64,000 bases of DNA from Erythrophleum ivorense (taxonomy: Eukaryota; Streptophyta; Magnoliopsida; Fabales; Fabaceae). Every line of letters begins with the position of its first letter. Position 1 is the first letter of the stretch. Position numbers and translations under genes: made by a program. The stretch lies in assembly GCA_026724425.1 (NCBI GenBank), contig JAIUCV010000001.1, forward strand, positions 16,598,556 to 16,662,555. The letters are read 5' to 3'. The notes under the pieces are model-generated. The model made no database searches. It was not told the DNA's origin and saw nothing but the letters and a program-made list of their open reading frames with translations. Shown here piece by piece: positions 24,072-35,150 of the stretch.

Positions 24072-24657
24072 TGTAAAGTCAAAATAGAATCAATTAACAT
24101 TACTGAAATTATCTCTTCCTTATATTACTATGAATTCCACTAATTATACAACTGAATTTCTATTTATATCAAAAGAAATAGAGTGCAAAAGCGAATAAAA
24201 TTACCAATATAAATAAATACCCATTGTTATGCTAGATGATTTGATATAGATAGACCACAAAACATATTCACAATGTGAGTCTTGAGATTAAGAACAAAAT
24301 TAGAAGAAAGAATTTTACAAGTTTCTTCTAATAAAAGGAAAACTCTCAATAATGGTCTGTAATGGTAGAACTCTCTTATAAAACTTCTCTCAAATAGCCA
24401 ATATTCAAAAAGTGCAATTAAAGACTATCATCAAGCATTTTATCATACATTAAAGTTATGTCACTATGTTGCCTAATAACCCCTCAACCCACTAATCTAA
24501 CTATCCAATCTCTTGATATTAGAACTATTTAAGGAGATATTCTTTTAATTTAAATTTTAAAGGATTAGGATATATTAATTGATATTAATATATCGTTCTG
24601 ATATTTAAATAATAAATATTATATCCAATAATAATTAAATTAATAAATATCCCAACA
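24072..24657 (-). repeat. 5' LTR of copia element
   Basis: It reads TGTAAAGTC at its left and CCCAACA at its right, so the element strand starts TGTTGGGATATTT. It aligns end to end with the left LTR. Numerous substitutions and small indels between the two point to an old insertion. Confidence 0.9.
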
Positions 24658-25990
24658 TGACATCTTCTAAGGGTCGATACATAGTACATGACTTCCCACC
24701 ATTTTCCACTTCGGATTTGGAGGGTTCATTTTAGCCATTAGAGGGTAATAATAACAATGTCTGAAGAATATGAAGCCTCCAATGATGTTTATGAGACAAC
24801 TGAATCTGACCCTAGCGAAGAGAAAATGGACGAAAATAAACCTCAAACTAATTATGATACTGTTCATGCAGAAATGTAAAGCCAACATGAAAACAATCTT
24901 GAGGAGCTTCAACAGGACCATGTGCTGGAAGAGGGTAATGATTTCCTTTTTCCAGTAGAGAATCATGATACCACCATGGAGGAACTATTTGCACTGCTTC
25001 AATGTAGTGAACAGCCGTTTACAGAATCTGAAATGCAAGCTGATGGAACGCGTAAGCACATGGAAAGAATGGAGGTTGAGGAGCTTAGAGATACACCTCT
25101 TTCCCTTCACATCATCAATCTTGATTTGGAGGAGTTTGATTTTGACAGGTGAGTGCCACAGGTTGTTTGAGATGAGAGGAATGAGAACGAATCACATCAC
25201 CACTTAAACATTCAACTTTCCATGTTGCAGGAGGACCTTGATGCATCGAAGATGGCGGTGGAGAATCGTTTAGCTCAATGGAGAATAGGATTCAGGTTCC
25301 TGGGGGAGAATATGTTTACAAAGGTCCAACTGGAGGATTAGCGTCAACTGGGCTTTTCACTTCTGGGCCGTAACATGGGATTCACATTGGGTTGGAATGT
25401 AACAATATCGAACATAGACAACTTTCAAATACTTCTAAAGTGGGCCTTGGGTTGTTATGATTTGGGCAGAATATACAGATTACAGATGAATAACAGGTTC
25501 CTCACACTACAAACTTTTGGGAGAGGCCCAACATCAATCACTTGCTTGGATTTTTTTTATTGTGGCCTGTCTGTGCTAATTGGTTGAAACAAGACAGTGG
25601 GCATCAAAAGTCCATCTCACTACTTCAATCATAAGTGTTACTTGGGTGGCAAGAATATGGGAAAATTATGGATAATTTTGGGGATTCAAAACCATAAAAT
25701 ATAATTATGTGGGACCCGAATAGATTTGAACAACATGATAATATCCATTTTAAGCAATTAATCTACGTGAAACTTGTAGGTCTGGGCATGACGAATGAGA
25801 TTGCAACCAGGGCCAAATGCTAACGTCAAGCTAAATTTTTTCAACGTACATGTCACAGAAAGATGGGACCCAGCCTGCCCCCAATCAGAGAGACATATGA
25901 GGAATAAGAATTCAGGAAGTGCTTGGAAGCTTCTCCACATAAGCTTCCGGGCCGTCATGATATTTTTCAGTTGAAATTATTGTGGATTAA
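24658..25990 (+). pseudogene. LINE ORF1 3' part and inter-ORF region
   Basis: The LINE resumes after the copia element. A frame at about 24760-25150 is acidic and serine-rich (SEEYEASNDVYETTESD near 24762, then ENHDTTMEELFALLQCSEQ near 24958). This is consistent with the variable C-terminal part of a plant LINE ORF1, but I see no diagnostic domain. From about 25200 to 25990 no clear coding frame remains; this part probably spans the ORF1-ORF2 junction. Confidence 0.5.
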
Positions 25991-26618
25991 GTAATGTCAT
26001 GACATTTTAATGGTTACGAATGTTAATTTGTACATATAAACTAGACTTAGTTTTTTCAATAGAAATAAAACAATCTTTAGATAATATAACTAAGCGACAT
26101 CAATCTTTTAAATATAATAAGGCGTTTGGTTTTGATGCAGTTGGATGTAGTGAAAGTCTATTTTTATGTCATCTTCAAGAGTATAATTGTCAATTTAAGG
26201 ATGCATCTCCTCACTGGTTATATATTTTGGTGGTCGACCTCCAAAAGTCAATGCTTCTTTATCACCTTTGTTAGTGGTTTTCATGAATTATCTAACAGTT
26301 ACATTTTATGAGAGTGGTTTAAAAATACTACTTTGTCCATTAACAGTGCTTGTTATTATTGGTGATTTTAATCAAACTATACACTCATAAGAGAAAAAAG
26401 GTTTTGTCTCTCTAATATATGGTGGTAGCCAATTTTGTGAAATGATCTATGCGTGCCAGTTTATACTTATTACTCCACAAGGTGCTTGGTACACATGGAT
26501 AAATAATAGACATGGAGAGGACAAAATGTGGGCCTACTTAGATTAAGTTCTATGTAATTCCCAATGGATTGCTAATTTTCCTCATTTGGGCTTGCAAACA
26601 TTGAGTTTAGTTGCATCA

Positions 26619-26630
26619 GATCATACGTCA
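26619..26630. repeat. Left target-site duplication of SINE
   Basis: GATCATACGTCA here pairs with GATTATACGTCA at 26925-26936 (one mismatch in 12). The length is typical of LINE-driven SINE insertion. Confidence 0.85.
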
Positions 26631-26924
26631 TACGCCAATGCAGGTTGGCATAAGTGGCATGAAGGCCATTCTCGCAGCCTCAAGGTTGCGGGTTTGATCC
26701 CCCTCATTGTCGCTAAAGTCCTGCTTGGTGGCATCTGATCGTGGGATCCCCCGCCGACCCCCATGGTCTAGCGGCTTGCCTGGGGTTGACCGTGGTACCC
26801 TAACACTCTTTACCAAGGGGAGCCCATATATGGTCTCAACCAGTAAAGAGCCACTGGAACTTCAACCCTGTCAGGAATTAGGAGCGCCCTCCTTCCCTCC
26901 TATTTTTTTTATTAAAAAAAAAAG
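26631..26924 (+). mobile_element. tRNA-derived SINE
   Basis: A 294-base insertion is bounded by a 12-bp duplication. It carries an A-box-like TGGCATAAGTGG (26646-26657) and a B-box-like GGTTTGATCCC (26691-26701) at tRNA-like spacing, which is an internal RNA polymerase III promoter. It ends in TATTTTTTTTATT and an A-run. It is GC-richer than its surroundings. Open frames at 26628-26816 and 26707-26940 are incidental. It interrupts the endonuclease domain of the LINE right after the SDH motif. Confidence 0.88.
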
Positions 26925-29900
26925 GATTATACGTCACTAGTCTTTTCTATGAAAGCGATATCTCTATTTCAAAAGCAACTATTTCTAATTTGAAAACTCT
27001 TGGTTTAATTTCCCTTAATGCAAAACTATTGTAAATAGTGTGTGGAATTAATAAGTATCAAGTTCTTTTGCTCATCAAATTGTGTGTAAATTAGACTCAT
27101 TATAAAACGAATTGAGCAAATGGAATAAGTCACAAGTTGGTCACATACAACAAAATATTTAGCATTTAGAACAAAAATTGCATCAAATTCAAGAGGATTT
27201 ACCAAATCAAAATATGGATACATGTAAAATGAAATATTGTCTATTGTTAAAATTTTGGTATGATTGTAAAGAATCTTAGTATGTCCAAAAGGGTTAGCAA
27301 ACTTGATTGATTCATGGCAACTGTGATACTAAATATTTTCATAATTTAGTGAATAAACATCACATCAATCACTTAATTAATCTTAGTTAAGGACAATGAT
27401 AGTAGATGGATTTATGATTTGGGATAGATTGAGGATTTGACTAAGGAGTACTTTTAACAAGTCTTTTCTACAAATTCGAAAAAGCCAATTAGCTCAATCC
27501 TACAAAAACTATATCAGGTTGATCTCAAAAGTTATCTCCTAATCATATCCAGCATCTTCTCTAAACACTTATAGCAAAGGAAATTGAGTAGGCATTGTTC
27601 CAACTAAAAGCAAAAAGTTCACAAGGGCCGAATGGATTCCATGCCAAAATTTTACCAAGTATATTGGGGATAACATTAAAAGTAATCTAATACAAATGGT
27701 CAATACTTTTTTTTCCACTGAAGGTATCCACTGAAGCCTTTAAATAGAACTTTTATTATTTTAATACTGAAATGCAATTCTCCCAAACTCTCAAGGATTA
27801 TGGACTAATCAATTTGTGTAATGTCATTTACAAGTTGATCTCCAAGGTTTGTTGTAATCAACTAAAGGAGGTCCTAATGAATATAATAATGCCAAATCAA
27901 AATGCATTCTTCTTGGCCACTTGATTTCAAATAATATCATATTGGCTTTGAAATTGATTACAGCCAAGTCCCAAAAAGACAAGGTGGTATGCATATAAAC
28001 TAGACATTGTTAAGGTATATGATAAAATGTCATGGAAATTTATGTAAGTAAATTTAGGGAAAATGCAATTACTTGGACACTAGATCCTATTGATAATGCA
28101 ATGTGTTACCATAGTATCTTGTTAAGTAGTAGTTAATGGACATCTAATCACACAATTTAGTCCACAATAGGGACTTCATCAAGGTGATCCTATCTTTCCA
28201 TACTTATATATGTTATCTACTAATGTTTTATCAAGTCTGATTCATGCAGTAGAGCATAATAGACAATTGTGAGGAATTAGAGTTTCAGGATCTTTTGAGC
28301 TGATAACTCACTTGATGTATGTGAATGATGCGTTACTCTTCTTTCAAGCCATTGAAAAGTATGTGTCATGGAGTATGTCACGTTCTTGATTATTATAATC
28401 AACTATCAGGCCAACGTATCAATTTGGGAAAATCAATAATAATATTTAGTCCATGTATGTTTCATATATTAAAGAAATTTCTTGCTAAGGTGTTTGAGGT
28501 CAAATTTAAAACAAGATTAGGAAAATATTTAAGTACTTAAATAGATGTCGATTGTAGTACAATTCAACTTTATAGAAAGGTGATTGACAAGATAGATAAG
28601 AAAATGCAAGTATAGAAATTAGTTTTATTGTCTTAAACAGGTAAAATTACATTGATAAAATTTGTTATAACTGTAACCTTAACTTAACCTCTTTGCTGCT
28701 TTGAGCTCCCTATGAAGTATTATTTTGAAATTGATATAAAGATAGCCAATTCCTTCTTGGGCTTTTCTAATACTTGACCTAAAGTGCATCTACTTCATTG
28801 AACAAAAGTTTGTCATCTTCTATCATAATAGGGCCTTGGAATTAAACAAACTCAAAAATTTTATCAAGTTTTAATAGTCAAGCATGTTTGGAGATTAATA
28901 ACAGATGATATTGGATCCTTGTTTGCTTGAGCTTTGAGACCAAAATACTATATAAATAATCATGATGGAGGGATAATGAGTTATTCAACATAAACATGGA
29001 TGTGGAAAGGTATTCAAAAATCTAGCCACATTATTTGTGACAATCTTTAATGGAAAATAAGGGAAGGTTCAAGTATTTATTTGTGGATCAAATACTTTAG
29101 TTGAGTATAAATTGTGAGTGATCTAATTTAGTATAACATAAATCATTAGAACATATATCTCTTAAATCAAATTTATTCATTGCAATAGATTTATCAAATT
29201 TTGAAGATTCCTTTTTCTATCATAGGACAAACTAACACACTCACATGGAAAGGAAAAATGTTAGACCAATGTCAAGTTGTAGATGGATATAAGTTATTAA
29301 CTCAAGATGCCCAGCCTTCAAACTAATCAAGTGTGCTCAACTGGTCTACGTTATGAAAACTTTAATTATCCTATTGTATTGTGGTTTTTATATGAAAATT
29401 AACTTGAAATATCCTTCACAATAACTTTAGTGTTACATGTTCATCATGTCTCAATAAAAGAACAATGTCCATTCTACCATATAGAGGATGAATCTTTCAA
29501 TCACATTTTTCTTGTGTGTCCATTTGCATGAGCAGTATGGTTCGACTCTTCATTAATGTTAAGAACAGATCTTTTAAACCCGTTGGACCTACTGACTTGG
29601 TTACAAGGTTGGATTGACAATAGCTTATTTGATTCAATAAACAAAAGCCTGCCAAATATGACAATTCCAATAATCCTATATGTCATTTGGTATTGTTACA
29701 ACCAATGAATTTTTCAAGGTAAGGATTATTGTCCAATTTATACTCTTTAGATGATTAAACGTCTAAGAGGTCAACGCGTAAGGTGATTTTGGAATCAAGT
29801 TTTGAAACACAAAAGAGGAAATAGAGAGGCAGGCATGGATACATGGTCAGGTGAGTTTCACCAGAATTATTGCACTCTAATGTTTTCCTTTTTTAATAGC

Positions 29901-30325
29901 AAAATGTAATTCCAAAAGAATGAAGCTTATGGTTTGGGTTTAACGTGATGCACAAATGGGTATAGATTGATTGTATTTGTCAAGCTAAGCTTATTGGGTT
30001 TTTTGAAGCAGTTTAACATGCTTTACATTGGATGGCCACGCAAAGCATAATGTCATCAATTTACCCTGAAGCTTTTTTTATTTGAAAAGTCACATTACAA
30101 ATTACTAAGCTTTACAAAAACATTATCAAGTCCATTAACTATGTTGTGACAAGACATTAAACTATAGTTATTATAGTTCGTAAATGGTGGATGTTTATTT
30201 ATTGATAATAACTTAACAGGTAGGTATAGAAATCTAGCTCACATGGATGTAATTTCCTTTTGTTAGTTTTTTTACTATATTATTAAAAAAGAAAAAAAAG
30301 AAAAAAGGAAAAAGAGAATGTTACA

Positions 30326-30612
30326 ATTCTCTCCTCTTTTTAAAAATTTTATCTATAAAATTTGAAGTATCTTAAAACAATTTTGGATATTTTTGTTTAA
30401 CTTACTCTTCCATCTCCCAAGTTGCTTCTTTGAGAGTAAGTCCTTCCCAGATTATCTTGACCAAAGAAATTTCCTTATTTCTTAGTTATTTTGTATCAAT
30501 ATCCACTACTCATATAGGTTTTGGATGATATATCAAATTTTTCATTACCTACACTAAAGTATCTACTTTTATGTGTGAGGCATCAGGAATGTATTTTCAT
30601 AACTAATATACA
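30326..30612 (-). pseudogene. Ty3/gypsy integrase C-terminus and polypurine tract
   Basis: Minus-strand translation in mixed frames recovers the conserved end of plant Ty3/gypsy pol: a LTLKEATWEME-like motif, then KQKYPKLF-like, then NFIDKIF. A polypurine tract AAAAGAGGAGAGAAT follows at 30326-30340, and then TGTAACATTC, the start of an LTR. The LTR itself is missing on the left, where the A-rich tail of the LINE begins within about 15 bases. Confidence 0.65.
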
Positions 30613-31263
30613 TGAAATTCACATTTTACCAAAAAGTCAACTTTTACTTTGACCTTTCTTATTTTCATAAATTTCAAAAGTACTATGTATCTAATTATAA
30701 ATGAATATATAATTAGTGATCCCATGAAATTTATTTTAGGAAGAATAACACTTAATGGTTAAGTAACCACATGTTGAAAAAATTACAAGTTGCAAGACAT
30801 GAAAATTTTCCACTCATTGTTGCATAAAACCCAAAAGCACACAAATCATACAAGTAGTATAAAAAAAGAAAGTCAAGTATGAACCCACAAGGAAGGTGAA
30901 CCAAATACCAAATACCTATTATCTAAAAGATCATTGAAAGTAAATAAATTGAGAGTTAAGGGAAAGTAAAATTTCCAAAAATAATTAATTAGACTATCTA
31001 ATGGTAAAAGGCTTTGAGATTTGGATTTTAATGTCTTTTTCTATGAATGAATTTGAATTAACTCATGTAATTTATTTTTATCCTAATTAACAATTGAACC
31101 CTAAATTACGTGAAATTTCCTCTTAAAAAATACCCTAAAACTTTTTAAGAATAAGGAGTTATCCTAATTCAATTAGGATTTAGTTTCTTGATTTTGTTCT
31201 TTAAATTAGCTATCTCTTTTAAATTAGATCTAAGCCTCTTTAGAATTTTTTCCTTTCACAAAA
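30613..31263. other. Left part of an unclassified interspersed repeat
   Basis: No coding region is seen. From about 30815 the text (AGTCAAGTATGAACCCACAA, then AATTAATTAGACTATCTAATG) has the look of a dispersed non-coding repeat. It is interrupted by the solo LTR at 31269 and continues after 35150 with undisturbed sequence. I cannot assign a superfamily. Confidence 0.45.
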
Positions 31264-31268
31264 GATGT
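31264..31268. repeat. Target-site duplication GATGT (left copy)
   Basis: GATGT here and GATGT at 35146-35150 flank the solo LTR exactly. Confidence 0.92.
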
Positions 31269-34200
31269 TGTAACATCCGGTCCCTCCGTAAACATGAGAA
31301 ACGCAATGTTTGGTTTCTCCGTAAACGTCAGAAATTGGCCAAATATAAAAGGAAGTCCTCGAAATAGAAGGAATTGAGGCCAAATAAAATTATGATAAAA
31401 TTTTAAATAAAGGAAAATAAGGATTTGAGCCTTGAGTTACTCAAAAATCAAGGCCAAAGTGATTCAATAAATTTGTCGAAAAGCCAGTGGCATTTTCGTA
31501 AATACGGGCACTTTTTGAAAAACTCATAGGAGGGCTTTTTAAATGAAATTTTTGAGTTTTCCGGGGTTCTCAGAGGCCCCAAAAATCATAGGAAGCCCCG
31601 GGACCAGTGAAGCCCCTCCGGTGTACTCTTTCCGACGTCGGTTGACTCAAACTTTGACCAATTCATTCAGGAAGGTTTTAGCTCCGATTTGAGTGATTCC
31701 AAAGGTATTTTATTAAATTAGGAACCTATTTGTTATGATGGAAGAGATGGTTCTCAAAAAGGAGCTAAAACAAAGGAGAAACAAAAATACTAAGAACGAA
31801 GGGCAAAATTGGCATTAAAGTGTTAAAGGAAGCTTCTTTATATGCCACGTTCTTTCTCTCCTCTCTAAGACCGACTTGCTTCTGCCCAATTTCATAGGAA
31901 AACTCCAGTTTCTTAGGCACACAAAAGGAGGAGGATTTTGGAGGAAGAAATTCAAGAAAAAGGTAAGAAACTTTAAGAAATTCCATATATTTCCTTCTTG
32001 AACCTTGCTCCTCTCCTCTCAAGCTTTCTTTCTATGATTTTAATGAAGAGTTTGGTGCTATTTTTGGGGTAGAACAGAGAGAAAAATTTCGAAAATTGAG
32101 GGAGTAAGCCAACCAAGTGAAAGAACAAGCCAAAGGAAGCAAGAAAATAAGGTAAAACTTTCATTCTTTGGTAGTTTCTCCCTCCCCCTTCCTCTTGCAC
32201 GAATTTGACCACCATGAGCCCAAGTCTTATGGGCTGATTTCTATCCAATTTATGGAGGGATTAGAGGTTTTAGATGGTAAGGATTAAGAAGGAACTAATA
32301 GAATCAAGAAGGGAGCATTAGGAGACAAGATAGAACCATTAGGGATCCAAATACTCCCTTACAAATATGATTTTATATGAATATTTTTAGACTTAATTGA
32401 ATGTTTAAACATGCTCCTAAGACCCCTAGAGAGCTTCCCACATGCACCTCCCATCCAAGAAAGTAAAAAAATTGCAAGAAAAATTAATGAACTCTAAGTA
32501 GAAAAAGTGTAGTGCATTTGAAGGGATTGTAAAAACTGATTTGATTCATGCATTCCCTATCATATATGAGTGTTTGATTGAGCTCCTAAGACCTCTAAAA
32601 AGCCTCCCAAGTGTGTCTCCCATCAAGAAAAAATCAAGAAGGCCATGAACTCTTATTCCTCCCATAATCTTGGCCTAGGCAAGTTCCTATAGCTAGGGAG
32701 AGTTTTAAATTTTTCTAAGGCTATTCTTGAGTCATATGTGATGAGTGAAGATGAGTAGAGGCCTTAGAAAAAATTTAGAACTCAAAGAAAGTGAATTGGT
32801 GCCATAGGTTCTATAGTAGGACCTAAAGAAGCAACATGATGCTAGACCTTTTGTTTTAATGATGTGATGACTCCAAGAGGTTTAAAAGGAGTCAAGAATC
32901 ATAATTGAAAAGAAAGAATGAGGCCTAGAAGTCATTTGATGGGTGTTGCTTCATTAGGTGTGATTATGGACTATAATAGAGCCTATATAGCAATCTAGTA
33001 TTTTATCAAGTGATGTAGCCTTAGAATATGTTTCATAGACCTAATTGGCTCTCATAAATTGTATCTAGACCAAGAGAAACTATCTCCACCAAATTATGGG
33101 TGTGTAGCCGAAAGAGGAGGCTTGAAAGCTAAGGAAAAAGTGTGTGAAATTGTGCAAGGTAGCTCTCTCCACCTTCTCTCATGCATGGATGTGTGTTTAG
33201 CTTGTTTTAGAATGTGTGTATGTGTATTTTCAAGCTAAGAAAAGTATGCTAGCATGCCTTTATATTCCATGATCCTTGATGCCATGTTATGTTTTAAATG
33301 AATTTATAATATTTGTATGAGTTTGCTTGAGTAAGGAGAGGCCAAGAACTCTTCCCTTTGATGAGGATGAGCTAAGAACCCTTGAGCTTGGTTAAGATAT
33401 AGCAAAGAGTCTCCCAAAAGCAAAGTGGGCTCCCAAGAGTATGGTTGAGTCCAAAGCTCTTAAAGAATGGGTGAGGTAAGTCCAAAATCCATGAGGAGAA
33501 GTTTGAGGCCAATCCAAATACTTGGAGAACTCTTGAATGTCTTGTATGATTGATTCACATGCCAAGGTTGCTTTGAAAATGTCCATGACTTCCATTTTTC
33601 CATATATGCATTTGAAAAGCTTGCTTTGTACATATTATGTGTAATTGAATGGGAGATGAGCTATTGGGATTCTTTGAATCTCATCCCCTCCTCTCCAATG
33701 ACCTAACATGCTAGGTGGACTAAGCAATTACGGTGAATGGAGCTAACAACAATGAAGAAGAGAGATTGACAAGCTTATGCCTTGTTTTGTTTATTTTGGA
33801 ACCATAATGATGGTTCATCATGTATATGAGGTTGTATATGTACTATGAACATTGAGACATGTGTAAACACCCTATTATGTGATGTTTAGATGTATGATTA
33901 TGATATATGACCACTAGCCCATATTTTGAATATGTAAGGCTATGGTATGAGAATGTAAAGTTTGATGAATATGTGTATAAATGTGTGTTGAATGGCCAAA
34001 ATGAGATGCATGAGATTTGAGACCATTTGGGTAGCTCACACAAGTCTTAAATATGCCTTTAAACTTGCCCAAAAGGTGCCAAGACCAAGGAAAATTCATT
34101 TGGCAATTTTGGTACCCAATATGGAGCCAAAATTGACCATAATGGAACCCTATACTATTTTTTAGCCAAAGGATTTAGTCTTGCCCTGAAACTTGGCATG

Positions 34201-35145
34201 CAATTAGGTATCATTAAGAGCTTTTTGTGAAGCTAAAGATCATAATTTTCAGAGACCCAAAGAATATTTGATGAATTTTCAAAGTTAGGATTTTTCATGG
34301 ATTCTGGTATGGGTACTGTTCATACTGCAATTTTGAATTCTGTGTCACCTGATGACCAAATGGTGTCCAATGCTTATGAAATTTTACATGCATAAATTAG
34401 AGGTCATAAGATTTCTGTGGCCACCGAGATCACCTCATTTGGAGATCTGAGCAATGAGTTATGCATGTTTAAAGTTAACTATCAGTATCAGTAGTGCCCC
34501 ATGAGTCTGGTTACTGTTCCATAGGGTCCAGCTGACTAAACATATCTGTTTCATTCTAGAATTATTTTTTCTATCAATTTAACATTTGTATCTCTCCATA
34601 ATGACTGAATGTGTGTGATTTAGATTTTTATAGAATTAGTTATGAATTTTAGAAATTTGTATTAGTAAACTGAACAACAGCCCAGACAGCCAACGACTCT
34701 GTAACTTTTTGTATGTCAAAAGTCCTGTGTGATGAATTTTATGACCTGGGCACATTTTTAGTGTGAATTAGACATCCTAAGGTTTCCATAATGATGAAGA
34801 TTTCTTGATTTCTAATTTTATAGATTTAGTTATGATTTTCCAAAGTTGGGTCAGAAAATGGAACAAATCTGGCCGAAAATGTGCTTATTTATTTTGAGCT
34901 CCATTTCAGTTTCCATGGTTTTTAGGCATATTTTTGTGATACAAATGAGTTGTAATAATGAAATTAAATATGAAGAAGTATAGTATGAGCTCACACAGTC
35001 CACGTGACACCAAATTGAATTTTTTTTTACATAGCGCAACGTGAAAAAAGTTTATTATTTTCATCCCATTTTTATATGATCTTGTGGGATTGATAATACA
35101 AAGCTTATAAATGGCATCAAATGAGTTAGAAGTTATGGTATTACA
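31269..35145 (+). mobile_element. Solo LTR (long Ty3/gypsy-type family), plus
   Basis: The 3877-base unit runs from TGTAACATCC to GGTATTACA with a perfect GATGT duplication. It is the least decayed copy in the window, with more CpG-bearing motifs such as TTCCGACGTCGG at 31630. It aligns over its length with the other copies. No gag-pol lies inside. Small frames at 31765-32248 and 33392-34099 are incidental, lying in the purine-rich stretches of the LTR. Confidence 0.93.
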
Positions 35146-35150
35146 GATGT

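Larger units (their letters stand above)
9734..24657 (-). mobile_element. Ty1/copia LTR retrotransposon, degraded, with nested solo LTRs
   Basis: Two similar LTRs (9734-10310 and 24072-24657) in the same orientation flank a minus-strand gag-pol. A primer-binding site matching the initiator-Met type (TGGTATAAGAGC, complement of 24058-24069) lies 2 bases inside the right LTR, which is therefore the 5' LTR. A purine tract (complement of 10311-10321) adjoins the 3' LTR. Removing the nested LTRs (14659-21866) leaves about 7.7 kb. The reading frame carries many stops. The leader between primer-binding site and gag is about 2.2 kb, which is long, and contains an 81-bp tandem array. Confidence 0.9.
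26000..30200 (+). pseudogene. LINE ORF2 (endonuclease, reverse transcriptase, zinc-binding region)
   Basis: Endonuclease landmarks are IIGDFNQTI at about 26355, GAWYTWINNRHGEDKMWAYL at about 26482 and SDHTS at about 26617. This last is cut by a SINE and resumes at 26937. RT landmarks are ALFQLKAKSSQGPNGFHAK at about 27595, YGLINLCNVIYKLISK at about 27812 and a HLMYVNDALLFF box at about 28311, where the catalytic YADD has become YVND. A zinc-binding RT pattern occurs at about 29470-29560. A weak RNase H-like stretch with ALHWMA lies at about 30020. Frameshifts and stops are frequent, so the copy is dead. Confidence 0.85.
8590..30325 (+). mobile_element. L1-type LINE, degraded, interrupted by copia element and SINE
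   Basis: A non-LTR retrotransposon is split into 8590-9733 and 24658 to about 30310. The order is ORF1 (DUF4283-like and zinc-knuckle region), endonuclease (GDFN motif near 26363, SDH near 26619), reverse transcriptase, zinc-binding RT domain and a possible RNase H, ending in an A-rich tail at about 30285-30312. The left boundary is approximate and I found no convincing target-site duplication. Stops and frameshifts occur throughout, so it is inactive. The copia insertion at 9734 and the SINE at 26631 interrupt it; when both are removed the LINE reads through. Confidence 0.8.

Noticed and set aside
24667..24966. 99-codon minus-strand frame
   Set aside because: Antisense to the LINE ORF1 remainder; no domain.
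26619..26940. Possible tRNA gene from A- and B-box motifs
   Set aside because: The segment is bounded by a 12-bp duplication and an A-tail and does not fold as a tRNA beyond the promoter boxes; it is a SINE.
31765..32248. Overlapping minus-strand frames of 85 and 91 codons
   Set aside because: They arise from the purine-rich part of the solo LTR and are not preserved in other copies.
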